The notes below the pieces were generated by a model. The model was given only the letters and a program-made list of their open reading frames with translations. It was not told the origin of the DNA and did not search any database. Made by a program: the position numbers and the translations under genes. A DNA stretch of 64,000 bases from the NCBI GenBank assembly GCA_964610175.1, contig CAZSVE010000001.1:1-64000 (forward strand), given 5' to 3'. The first letter of the stretch is position 1. Every line of letters starts with the position of its first letter. Below, piece after piece: positions 8,918 through 17,383 of this stretch. Source of the DNA: CAZSVE01 sp964610175. GTDB taxonomy: Bacteria; Pseudomonadota; Gammaproteobacteria; HK1.

Positions 8918-9760
8918 ATGTCTACGGCTACACAAGAACCAACCCCGGAATCCGTTTGGGCTTACCTGCAGGAAATTGCCCGTCGGATGGAAGAAACCAC
9001 CAGAAAAACGCAGGAGACCGATCGGCAAATGCAGGAAACCCGCCAATTCATAAGGGAAACCAACGAAGAAACCACCAGAAAAATGCAGGAGACCCGCCAG
9101 TTCATAAGGGAAATCAACGAAGAGACCACCAGAAAAATGCAGGAAACCGATCGACAAATGCGGGAAACCGATCGGAAGATGCAGGAGACCGATCGACAAA
9201 TGCGGGAGACCGATCGAAAGATGCGGGAGACCGATCGACAAATGCGGGAAACCGATCGGAAGATGCAGGAGACCGATCGGCAAATGCGGGAGACCGATCG
9301 GAAGATGCAGGAGACCGATCGGAGGCTCAAGAAGGCGGAAGACCTCTTTACCACCCAATGGGGACGTTTGATGGAATCCCTGGTAAGCGGTTCCCTTATC
9401 AGGATATTCAATGCAAAAGGGATCCCCGTGGATGATGTCTCCACAAGGATCAAAGGCAGCCGCCAGGGACATTCCTACGAATTCGACATCATCGTCCACA
9501 ACGGTCGGGAGGTCATCATCGTGGAGGTAAAGACCACATTGCGCCCCGATGATGTCCGGGAATTTCTGGATAAGCTCAAGAACGCGAGGACCTGGATGCC
9601 GAGATACCGTGACAATTCGATCTATGGGGCCATGGCATGGCTCCAGACCAATGCCGGCGCCGAGAAGATGGTGGAGAACCGGGGACTCTTTTCCATCCGG
9701 GCGGTGGGAGACTCGGCCAGTCTCGCTAACCATGCGGATTTCATGCCGAGGAGATTCTAA
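8918..9760 (+). CDS. Coiled-coil protein with C-terminal PD-(D/E)XK nuclease-like domain
   Basis: ATG 8918 has an excellent GAGGAG ribosome site 7 nt upstream, so I prefer it to 8885 (280 residues). Residues about 25-140 are a charged heptad array of ETDRQMR/ETDRKMQ units encoded by 21/42-nt tandem repeats, clearly a long coiled coil. The C-terminal 130 residues contain a nuclease-fold core: Asp190 (YEFDIIV), then Glu203 and Lys205 (IIVEVKTT). Proteins of this build (DUF3782-like) have no settled function. A paralogue lies at the right end of the window with a different number of repeats. Whether it cuts DNA is unknown. Confidence 0.82.
   Translation: MSTATQEPTPESVWAYLQEIARRMEETTRKTQETDRQMQETRQFIRETNEETTRKMQETRQFIREINEETTRKMQETDRQMRETDRKMQETDRQMRETDRKMRETDRQMRETDRKMQETDRQMRETDRKMQETDRRLKKAEDLFTTQWGRLMESLVSGSLIRIFNAKGIPVDDVSTRIKGSRQGHSYEFDIIVHNGREVIIVEVKTTLRPDDVREFLDKLKNARTWMPRYRDNSIYGAMAWLQTNAGAEKMVENRGLFSIRAVGDSASLANHADFMPRRF
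8990..9330 (+). repeat. In-frame 21/42-nt minisatellite
   Basis: Tandem units of the type ACCGATCGACAAATGCGGGA encode the coiled-coil heptads. Neighbouring units differ by only a few bases, so unit number is likely to vary. Confidence 0.85.
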
Positions 9761-9842
9761 TAGATATACCGAATCACATCCGTCGGCAGCTCTCCGAGGA
9801 AACCACAAAACTTTTCACCAACATTATTTCGATTAAACGACC

Positions 9843-10391
9843 ATGAGCCAAAAAACCGTATTGATCATCTTGGGAAATGGATTCGAGGAAATCGAGGCAT
9901 TGGCACCTGCCGACCTGCTGCGTCGGGCCGAGGTCTCTTGTAAGACGGCATCCGTGGAACCGGACCGTTGGGTAACCGGCAGAAGCGGTATTCGCGTGGA
10001 GGCCGATGCCTTCCTCCATGAAGTGGAAGATCAACGCTTCGATGCCCTAATCATTCCCGGTGGTCCGGGGACAGCCGAGTTACGTAAGAATCCTCACGTA
10101 TTGGAGGTGGTTCGCGTCCATCGCAAGGAAGACAAGATCATCGGCGCCATCTGCGCCGCGCCCACCGTGTTGTTGGATGCCGGTGTATTGCCTGGCCCGA
10201 AACACACCGGCCATATGAGTATCCTCTCGGAGCTTCCCGAGATCGACCAGGAGCAGGCCGTGGTCGTCGATGGCAAGGTAATCACCTCGCGGGGCGCGGG
10301 CACCGCCATCGAGTTCGGATTGGCCGTGGCGTTCGTGCTTACCGGTCAGGAAGTGGCCGAAGGTGTCGCCAAGAGTATCCATTATGTATGA
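9843..10391 (+). CDS. DJ-1/PfpI family protein
   Basis: A 182-residue protein with the DJ-1 layout: acidic residue in GNGFEEIEA (Glu15/16), nucleophilic Cys104 in GAICAAP, and TSRGAGTAIEFGLA near the C-terminus. Length and order match YajL/DJ-1 rather than the protease PfpI. Members act as glyoxalase- or chaperone-like stress proteins; the precise activity in bacteria is debated. It ends 15 nt before the large DNA methylase, so the two may be co-transcribed, but a functional link is not implied. Confidence 0.9.
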   Translation: MSQKTVLIILGNGFEEIEALAPADLLRRAEVSCKTASVEPDRWVTGRSGIRVEADAFLHEVEDQRFDALIIPGGPGTAELRKNPHVLEVVRVHRKEDKIIGAICAAPTVLLDAGVLPGPKHTGHMSILSELPEIDQEQAVVVDGKVITSRGAGTAIEFGLAVAFVLTGQEVAEGVAKSIHYV

Positions 10392-10406
10392 GGGAACCCG
10401 TTCCCG

Positions 10407-13400
10407 ATGTCCCGACAACGTCCTGCCATATCCGGGGCCGATGACCAAAGGCCTCTTTGGGACGTTACCCCCCTTCGACTCGATTCCTCCCGCCCAATGA
10501 CCACCGCGGAGAAGCAGGCAAGTCCCGCGCCAAGGCGCATTCCGACCCCGAAATCGGTCCCGCCCGGGATGACATTCCATAGCTCCCTCGAATCCGTTCG
10601 AGGAGATCGCGGTATCTCCGGGTATGTCACCGTCATCGAACGGGCCTGGAAGGAGATGAAACTCCATGGTGTGCTTTGCCTGGATGGCCGCCCCGTCCTG
10701 TATCACAAGGAATACGACTACCCTTGTTCGTCCTCGGAACGGATTCGCCAGCACAAGCTGTTCTGGAATCAGGGCGTGGCGGATGTCTTGGTTTTGGCCG
10801 ATCCCGATACGGTTTATCTCTATTCGGGTCTGGTGGAGCCTCGAGAGGATGAAGGGGAAACGAAAGAATCCGCCCTTATCGAAGAAATACAGGGAATCGC
10901 CGAGTATGCCGAGCGCATTCAAATCCTGGAAACCCTGTTCCGGCAACTGGCGACCGGAAAATTCTACGAGGACCATCGGAAATATTTCGATCCCAACCAA
11001 TCGGTGGATGCCTGCCTCCTGAAAAACCTCCGCGATTTTCGCGACAAATTGACGAAAGGCAATAAGGAAGAAGCTGGCACAAAGGGATTGGACATCAAAG
11101 AGGCCCATGCCTTCATGGGACGCATCCTATTCCTCTGCTATCTGCTCGACCGGAAAATCGTCGATATCGGGGAACCGGACGGGGAGGACACCGGGACAAC
11201 GCTCCTCGCCAGGGAATTGAGTGGCCGCGTGGACGACGACGCGCGCATCGATTATCTCTACGGGATCTTCGAGGGGCTCAGGGAACGTTTCAATGGCAAC
11301 ATGTTCGACCGGGATCCCGATGCCGAAAAGCAACGCATTCGACCGTATTTTAGGGAACTATTGCTGTTTCTTGGTGGCCATGAGGTAGAGAGCGGACAGA
11401 TGTCCCTCTGGCCCTATGATTTCAAGATGGTCCCGGTGGAGACCATCAGCGCCATCTATCAGGATTTTCTGGGCGCCGAGGACAAGGAGGGGCAGCGTAA
11501 CACCGGTGCCTTCTATACCCCGAGGTTCCTGGCCGAGATGGTGGTGGATCTCTGCATGGGCGAGGAACCGGAGGCCTGGAACTGGTCTTTTCTGGATCCT
11601 GCCTGCGGTTCGGGGATCTTCCTGGTACTGCTGTTCAATCGGCTCGCCAGCCACCGGCTCGCCGGGATCGGCCACGGGGACTACGCGGCCAGGGAGAAAG
11701 CGCTCAGGGATATCCTCACCCGTCAGATCCGTGGCGTCGATGTCACGGAGACCGCCTGTCGTATCGCCTACTTCAGCCTGTATCTCGCCTATCTCGATTT
11801 CCTCATCCCCCTCGATATCGAAAGGCACACCGAAAAGATTGGCAAACTGCCGAGGCTCCTCGATGACCCCGACAATCCCCGACAATCCTCGGACATCTCG
11901 GTCATCCGCAAGGGCGACTTTCTCGCCCTCGGGGAGGATACCTTCAAGGACGAGGAATTCCCTGACGGGAAATTCCATTGCGTTATCGGTAATCCGCCTT
12001 GGGAGGGGCGAGGCAGCAAGCAGATCGCCCAAAAGTTCATGCAAGAGACGCCGCGTTTTCTTGAAAAAGGTGGTACCGGTTGCCTGCTCCTGCCCACCAA
12101 GATCCTTCATAACAAAACGGATGCATTTCAGGCCGATTGGCTTGGCCGAGTGACCCTGGAAAAGGTCCTGCAATTGGCGGACTACCGGAAACAATTATTC
12201 CAGGGTGCCAAGACGCCCGCTTTCATTGCCCGGTTCATGAACGCCGCGCCGGACCCGAACCGACACAGGGTGGAATTCATCGCCCCGAAATTCAACCGCG
12301 ATGGCCTTCGAAGGGGCGTCATCACCATCAATCCCGCCGCGCGCGCCTGGATACCCCTGGCAAATATTCTCACCGCTGCGCAGTCGAAGACCACGTCCAT
12401 CGTGTGGAAACAACACCTTTGGGGAACGCGCCGGGATCGAAAACTTCTCGATCTATTGCGGTTTTTTCCGCCGCTATCAGAGTTGGCAGGCGAAGAAAAA
12501 GACGGAAAACGCTGGATCAAGGGACAAGGTTTTCAGCCATACTATCCTGAAAAGGCCAGGAGAAATCCAAGATACCCAAAGCCAAAACCGATTCCCTACA
12601 ACCCTGATGACAGATTTATTGATGCCAACAAGGATTTCAAAATAATCCTGCTTCAGGAAGAATGCGAACCCGTAGTAGATCATCTTGCGAAAATCAATGC
12701 CTCAAAAAAATACTTGAGGATGTCCCCAAGCCTTAAATTATTCAAACCTCCACTAGTTTTGGTAAAGCAGGGGATTAACGATGAATTTATCAAAGCAGCC
12801 TACTGCGATTTCGATGTCCTTTTCCAAGATCCACTGCAATCCATCGCGGGCCCCGAGGAAGACGCCGAATTCCTGATGTTTCTTGCCGCCTATCTTCGAT
12901 CCGGGCTGGCTCGATATTTCCTGTTTCATACCGCCGCCAATTGGGGCGCCGAACGAGACAAGGTCCATCTCGATGAACTCATCCGAGTTCCCTTCCCCCT
13001 GCCGGGACACGATTTCATCGCCCCCGATGCCGCCAAGCTCATCCGTGAAATCGCGGGAAAAGTCCGCAGGTTTGGCGAAACACTGCAAAACGAACTCCCG
13101 GAAGCGGCGCCATCACAGATGTCCTTGCCTTCATTCGAGGAAGATCCGGGAAATAGCAACAAAAACAGAAACACCGAAAAGTGGCAGTCGGCGCGAAAAA
13201 AAGCCGCCAATACCTTGCAACGGGAAATCGATCCCTTGATCTATCGCTACTTCGGACTGACGGAGCAGGAGAAAATACTCGTCGAGGACACCGTCGGTGT
13301 CTTCATCCCCAGCGCGACGCCAGGGAGCTGGAACTCTCCCATCCCGACCCTCGATCCAGTGGGAGAGACGAGGGTTGCACCCTATGACAAAGGGGGCCTT

Positions 13401-13793
13401 TGCGTCTATGGGGACACTCTGGCTGGCACGCTCAATAGCTGGGTCAGGGATGGGAGTTCCCGCTATCGTGTTCGGGCAGAGGTCGGCGCGGATAAAGAGT
13501 CGGGGCTCGCCATGGCGAGCCTTCACCTCGTCGAGGGTGATCCGTCGAAGCTTTGCCAAGAAAAATCCATTTCCGCAGCCCTTGCCGAGGCATTGAAAAG
13601 CTATCGTGAGACCGTATCGAGGGAGGCAGGTACACTGCTGTACAAGCGGGATATTTTCTTCTTTCAAGGGGATTGCATCCATATCGTTCGTTCGAACCTG
13701 CTTATCAACTGGACGCGGACCATGGCGCTCAACGATGCGGCGCAGATCTATGGCGAAATTCTGATTGGGAAGAGGAAAGGGAATGCAGGGTAA
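10407..13793 (+). CDS. Large N6-adenine DNA methylase (Eco57I/type IIG-like)
   Basis: A 1128-residue frame; in-frame ATGs at 10497 and 10569 are alternative starts, and conserved-looking sequence begins only after about residue 70. Methylase motifs: FYTP at about 369, SAM motif I DPACGSG at about 397, and catalytic NPPW at 529. The flanks (residues 70-350 and 560-1128) are long, as in type IIG or BREX-like methylases. The last third carries a region suited to target recognition. I see no clear nuclease motif in the N-terminus, unlike true fused type IIG enzymes. It overlaps the next gene by 11 nt, suggesting a two-gene restriction-modification unit. Confidence 0.85.
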   Translation: MSRQRPAISGADDQRPLWDVTPLRLDSSRPMTTAEKQASPAPRRIPTPKSVPPGMTFHSSLESVRGDRGISGYVTVIERAWKEMKLHGVLCLDGRPVLYHKEYDYPCSSSERIRQHKLFWNQGVADVLVLADPDTVYLYSGLVEPREDEGETKESALIEEIQGIAEYAERIQILETLFRQLATGKFYEDHRKYFDPNQSVDACLLKNLRDFRDKLTKGNKEEAGTKGLDIKEAHAFMGRILFLCYLLDRKIVDIGEPDGEDTGTTLLARELSGRVDDDARIDYLYGIFEGLRERFNGNMFDRDPDAEKQRIRPYFRELLLFLGGHEVESGQMSLWPYDFKMVPVETISAIYQDFLGAEDKEGQRNTGAFYTPRFLAEMVVDLCMGEEPEAWNWSFLDPACGSGIFLVLLFNRLASHRLAGIGHGDYAAREKALRDILTRQIRGVDVTETACRIAYFSLYLAYLDFLIPLDIERHTEKIGKLPRLLDDPDNPRQSSDISVIRKGDFLALGEDTFKDEEFPDGKFHCVIGNPPWEGRGSKQIAQKFMQETPRFLEKGGTGCLLLPTKILHNKTDAFQADWLGRVTLEKVLQLADYRKQLFQGAKTPAFIARFMNAAPDPNRHRVEFIAPKFNRDGLRRGVITINPAARAWIPLANILTAAQSKTTSIVWKQHLWGTRRDRKLLDLLRFFPPLSELAGEEKDGKRWIKGQGFQPYYPEKARRNPRYPKPKPIPYNPDDRFIDANKDFKIILLQEECEPVVDHLAKINASKKYLRMSPSLKLFKPPLVLVKQGINDEFIKAAYCDFDVLFQDPLQSIAGPEEDAEFLMFLAAYLRSGLARYFLFHTAANWGAERDKVHLDELIRVPFPLPGHDFIAPDAAKLIREIAGKVRRFGETLQNELPEAAPSQMSLPSFEEDPGNSNKNRNTEKWQSARKKAANTLQREIDPLIYRYFGLTEQEKILVEDTVGVFIPSATPGSWNSPIPTLDPVGETRVAPYDKGGLCVYGDTLAGTLNSWVRDGSSRYRVRAEVGADKESGLAMASLHLVEGDPSKLCQEKSISAALAEALKSYRETVSREAGTLLYKRDIFFFQGDCIHIVRSNLLINWTRTMALNDAAQIYGEILIGKRKGNAG

Positions 13794-14469
13794 TGTTGGT
13801 CCGTACGCAAAATTTCCCGAGGAAGAGATCTCGTACATTCTCTCTTCCGTTCTGCGGGTCGGCGCTGCCTTGCGGAAGAAATCGGAACGTGAGAAAGAAA
13901 ATCCGATTACCATAAGGCTTTGCAAGAGATTAAAGCGGATCGAAAGATTCCGCGATGGTCCGCTTGAATGTCATCTACAACAGGAAATCCCATCTTTCGA
14001 TCCGGATGACGATAGCATTATCGGTCGGATGGATATCTCCGTATCGGGCGTGGGTGGCGGCAGTGAAACCTACTTCGCCATAGAGGCGAAACGGTTACGG
14101 TTTCTTTATCCGGGTGGCACGTTCGAAACGGGAAGCCCCGAATACGTGGGAGAAAAGGGCATGATGCGCTTTGTCACCGGCAAGTACGCGCCCTTCATGC
14201 AGGCAGGCGCCATGCTGGGATACGTGTTCGACGGGAATACCGAAAAGGTCTGGTCCGGCATCGGAAAATATATCCGGAGAAAAACGGAGATGCTGCAAAT
14301 GGACGATCCCAGGAAACTCGTCCCTTCCGGAATCCTACCCGGAGAACGGGTCGGGGAAACACGCCACCACAGGATGAAGGATCGCATCTTTATCCTTTAT
14401 CATGTTTTTATTTCAGTGAGTCCGGACGTATCCCCTTGGAATATCCCGAATCCAAAACCCATCGACTAG
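13783..14469 (+). CDS. Putative PD-(D/E)XK partner of the DNA methylase
   Basis: ATG 13783 follows a strong GAGGAAAGGGA site and overlaps the methylase stop by 11 nt, so translation is probably coupled (228 residues). I do not recognise the family. Asp84 (GRMDISV) and Glu101-x-Lys103 (FAIEAKRL) have the spacing and hydrophobic strands of a PD-(D/E)XK nuclease core. Genetic coupling to a methylase makes a restriction endonuclease role plausible, but this is inference. The stop codon TAG is the first triplet of the following R1 repeat, so the last few residues may be repeat-modified. Confidence 0.65.
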   Translation: MQGNVGPYAKFPEEEISYILSSVLRVGAALRKKSEREKENPITIRLCKRLKRIERFRDGPLECHLQQEIPSFDPDDDSIIGRMDISVSGVGGGSETYFAIEAKRLRFLYPGGTFETGSPEYVGEKGMMRFVTGKYAPFMQAGAMLGYVFDGNTEKVWSGIGKYIRRKTEMLQMDDPRKLVPSGILPGERVGETRHHRMKDRIFILYHVFISVSPDVSPWNIPNPKPID

Positions 14470-14576
14470 CAAAGCTTGTGCCCGAACCGACGAAGCATGA
14501 CCCGGCATCGGTAAAGCGAAATTGGTATTCTGCAGAACTCGATCCATTTGCGAAGCTTCGCGGGAAATAAATAAAA
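14467..14576 (+). repeat. R1 repeat filling the gap before ccmB
   Basis: It begins with the TAG that stops the upstream gene and ends 9 nt before the ccmB ATG. Confidence 0.9.
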
Positions 14577-14584
14577 TATCGAAA

Positions 14585-15286
14585 ATGCCCCATTCCCGCA
14601 TCACCCCCTCTCCCTGGCAGGCCTTTTTTACGCTGTTTCGGCGCGATCTGTTGCTCGCCATGCGCCGCCGCAACGAGCTCATCAACCCGTTGTTGTTTTT
14701 CGTGCTGGTGGTCGCGCTATTCGCCATGGGGGTGCGTGCCGAGGAACACGACAGACTGCTGGGCACCATGGCCCCGGGCGTCATCTGGGTGGCGGCGTTG
14801 CTTGCCTCGCTGCTTTCGTTGGAGGGGATGTTTCGCTCCGACTTCGAGGATGGTTCCCTGGAACAGATACTGCTCAGCCCGTTTCCCACCTTCCTGCTCG
14901 TCCTGGCCAAGGTGTCCGCCCACTGGCTGGTAACCGGACTGCCCCTTATCGTTCTGGCACCCCTGCTGGGGGTGTTGATGTCTCTGCCGATGAGCGCCAT
15001 GGGGACCCTGATCCAGACCCTGCTCCTCGGCACGCCGGTACTGAGCCTGGCGGGTGCCATCGGCGTTTCCCTTACCATCGGGTTGCGCAGGGGGGGGGCC
15101 TTATTGTCTTTGCTGGTATTGCCGCTGTACATTCCGGTGCTGCTCTTCGCGGCCAAGGCGGTGGCCGATTCGGTACTCGGTCTTTCCGTGGTGTTTCCCC
15201 TGAAGATGTTGGGGGCCATGCTGCTGTTGTGGTTGGCCTTGGGGCCCGTGGCGACCGTGGCGGCGTTGAAAATCAGCGTGGACTGA
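14585..15286 (+). CDS. ccmB: Heme exporter/heme-handling protein CcmB
   Basis: A 233-residue integral membrane protein of CcmB length with six hydrophobic segments and the typical opening FRRDLLLAMRRRNELINPLLFF plus LEGMFRSDFEDGSLEQ. CcmB is the membrane subunit of the CcmAB ABC complex that helps release holo-CcmE in cytochrome c maturation. It is unusual that ccmA is not upstream and ccmC not downstream; each side has an R1 repeat instead. The frame is open upstream to 14522, but those 21 codons are R1 sequence, so ATG 14585 is the start. Confidence 0.92.
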   Translation: MPHSRITPSPWQAFFTLFRRDLLLAMRRRNELINPLLFFVLVVALFAMGVRAEEHDRLLGTMAPGVIWVAALLASLLSLEGMFRSDFEDGSLEQILLSPFPTFLLVLAKVSAHWLVTGLPLIVLAPLLGVLMSLPMSAMGTLIQTLLLGTPVLSLAGAIGVSLTIGLRRGGALLSLLVLPLYIPVLLFAAKAVADSVLGLSVVFPLKMLGAMLLLWLALGPVATVAALKISVD

Positions 15287-15311
15287 CAGGGTGAACCATC
15301 GAGGAAGCCAT

Positions 15312-15417
15312 AGCGAAGCTTGTGCTCGAACCGATGAAGCGTGATTCGGCATCAGCCAAAGCAAAATGATTGTTTTTGTAAAACTCACTTGCGAAGATGA
15401 GCGGGAAATAAGCGAAT
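15312..15417 (+). repeat. R1 repeat filling the gap between ccmB and the PP-loop gene
   Basis: It lies in gene orientation and overlaps the next ATG (15416). Confidence 0.9.
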
Positions 15418-16480
15418 GATGGAACAAAATGGCGTTTTACCTCCCACACGCAAGGCGATTGCGTTGATTTCCGGTGGACTGGACTCGATGCTTGCCGCCA
15501 GGGTGGTCCTCGCCGAGGGCTGTCATGTGGAGGGGATCAATTTTTATACGGGTTTCTGCGTGGAAGGGCATACCCACGCCATTCGCTCGCGAAAGCTGAA
15601 AAGCCCGAAGCGCAATAATGCCCTGTGGGTGGCGGAACAGCTCGGCATCTATCTTCATATCGTCGATGTCTCCGAGGAGTACAAGGATGTGTTGTTGAAT
15701 CCTCGCTACGGCTATGGCGCCCATATGAATCCTTGTCTGGACTGTAAGTGTTTCATGGTGCGCAAGGCCCACGAGTGGATGCTGGCCCATGATTTCGATT
15801 TCATCGTCACCGGGGAGGTGGTGGGACAGCGTCCGAAGTCACAACGGCGAGACACCTTGCCGGTGGTGGCACGGGAGTCCGGTGCCGATACGCGCCTGTT
15901 GCGACCGCTGTGCGCCAGGAATCTGGCGCCGACCCTCCCGGAACAGGCGGGCTGGGTCGACCGGGAACATCTGTTCGATTTTAGCGGACGCTCTCGGAAA
16001 CCGCAGATGGCCCTGGCGAAACGATTCGGGTTTACGGAGTATGCCCAGCCTTCGGGGGGATGCTGTTTTCTCACCGATGCGCAATATTCGGCGAAGCTTG
16101 CCGATCTCTGGGCGTCGCGCGGGGAGCGTGCCTATGAGCTGGACGATATCATGTTGTTGAAGGTGGGGCGGCACATCAGGCCGCATCGGCACTTCAAGCT
16201 TATCGTGGCCCGCGACGAGGGAGAGAGTAACTTTCTGGGTGGGTATCGCCGGAGATTCACGCATCTGCAAACCACGAGCCATACCGGCCCCGTGACCCTG
16301 GTCGATGGAACGCCGAGTCGAGAGGATGTGTATCTGGCCGCCCGTCTCACGGCGCGTTTCAGCAAGGGACGAAGCGCCGGTAATGTTACGGTTCAGGTGA
16401 CCCGCCCGGATGGCGCAACCGAATCTCTCACCGTAACGCCCATGCACCCCGAACATATCCCCGCTACGTGGTATCTATAA
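15416..16480 (+). CDS. PP-loop ATPase, tRNA thiolation-like
   Basis: A 354-residue protein with an ATP-pyrophosphatase loop SGGLDS at 19-24, the signature shared by MnmA, ThiI, TtcA and related enzymes that adenylate a substrate. Three closely spaced cysteines (107, 110 and 112; PCLDCKCFM) could bind metal or carry sulfur. The segments TGEVVGQRPKSQRR and PSGGCCFLT are characteristic of a family often annotated as tRNA 2-thiouridine synthase-like. It is distinct from classical MnmA by architecture. RNA thiolation is the best guess; the nucleotide and tRNA are unknown. Start ATG 15416 or 15419, inside the R1 end. Confidence 0.75.
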   Translation: MMEQNGVLPPTRKAIALISGGLDSMLAARVVLAEGCHVEGINFYTGFCVEGHTHAIRSRKLKSPKRNNALWVAEQLGIYLHIVDVSEEYKDVLLNPRYGYGAHMNPCLDCKCFMVRKAHEWMLAHDFDFIVTGEVVGQRPKSQRRDTLPVVARESGADTRLLRPLCARNLAPTLPEQAGWVDREHLFDFSGRSRKPQMALAKRFGFTEYAQPSGGCCFLTDAQYSAKLADLWASRGERAYELDDIMLLKVGRHIRPHRHFKLIVARDEGESNFLGGYRRRFTHLQTTSHTGPVTLVDGTPSREDVYLAARLTARFSKGRSAGNVTVQVTRPDGATESLTVTPMHPEHIPATWYL

Positions 16481-16585
16481 CGAAGCTTTGCCTTGAGCCG
16501 ATGAAGCATAATCTGGTGTGAGTAGAGCAAAATCGGCATGTCGTAAGGCTTGATTCATTCGTGAAGCTGAGCAGAAATAAAAAAC
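16481..16585 (+). repeat. R1 repeat filling the gap before lspA
   Basis: It begins at the base after the PP-loop stop codon and ends 8 nt before the lspA start. Confidence 0.9.
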
Positions 16586-16592
16586 TCGATCC

Positions 16593-17120
16593 ATGACCCA
16601 ACCCATGACTGACATCCAACGCGCCGATCACCGACCAACAATCCGCATCCGCTGGCTGATGTTGGCGGGGATCGTGGTGATACTCGATCAAGGCGCGAAG
16701 TATTTGGCAACTACCATGCTCGAGTTGCATACCCCGGTGTCGATACTGCCATTTTTCAATTTGACGTTGACCTATAATTCCGGTGCTGCCTTCAGCTTTC
16801 TGAGTGGCGCGGGGGGATGGCAACGCTGGTTGTTCATCGGTCTCTCTATTATCGTCAGCGCAATACTTATCTATTGGCTGCGCGGCGTACCACGCGGCGA
16901 GGTTCGGCTGCCCGTGGCATTGGCGCTGGTATTGGGCGGGGCGCTTGGGAACTTATGGGACCGGCTGGCGTTCGGGGCTGTCACGGACTTTATCGATCTG
17001 CATTATCATGGCTGGCACTGGCCCACGTTCAACGTGGCCGATTCTGCCATTACCGTGGGCGCGCTCGTACTTCTCACCACACTGGGGCGGGAACACGTTG
17101 GCGTTTCTCGCCAAGACTGA
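16593..17120 (+). CDS. lspA: Lipoprotein signal peptidase (signal peptidase II)
   Basis: A 175-residue inner-membrane aspartyl protease that removes the signal peptide of prolipoproteins. Four membrane helices are visible, and the catalytic pair is Asp132 (AVTDFIDLH) and Asp150 (FNVADSAI). The family motif YNSGAAFSFL is at 61-70. The usual neighbours ileS and fkpB/ispH are absent. The last residues (SRQD) are encoded by the start of a truncated R2 repeat, so the native C-terminus was probably replaced without harming the core. Confidence 0.95.
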   Translation: MTQPMTDIQRADHRPTIRIRWLMLAGIVVILDQGAKYLATTMLELHTPVSILPFFNLTLTYNSGAAFSFLSGAGGWQRWLFIGLSIIVSAILIYWLRGVPRGEVRLPVALALVLGGALGNLWDRLAFGAVTDFIDLHYHGWHWPTFNVADSAITVGALVLLTTLGREHVGVSRQD

Positions 17121-17143
17121 AGTGGAGTGGGTCCTGGCGCGAA
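17106..17143 (-). repeat. R2 repeat, truncated, minus orientation
   Basis: The block GCCAAGACTGAAG...GTGGGTCCTGGCGC overlaps the lspA stop codon. Confidence 0.65.
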
Positions 17144-17158
17144 GCACTGGCAGGTTCC

Positions 17159-17222
17159 GAGACGCTGATTTTGCTCTACGAGTACCAAATCATGCCTCAT
17201 CGGCTCGAAGCGAAACTTCGCC
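17159..17222 (-). repeat. R1 repeat, 5' part only, minus orientation
   Basis: Contains the TTTTGCTCTACGAGTACC and CGGCTCGAAGCGAAACTTCG segments; the GGGAAATAA end is missing. The rest of 17144-17383 shows no gene. Confidence 0.7.
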
Positions 17223-17383
17223 GGGTGGGAATAGTTCGGCGGTCGAAAATGCGCGGAATCGCGAAGCGGACCCCATGGAGTGCCGTTTTCCGATTCCGTA
17301 CGTGAAAAATCAGGGAACGGACTTTTCACCATTCGTGAACCAACCATCGCGGCCCCGGATCCCTTGCCAAGCACCCTTGCCAA

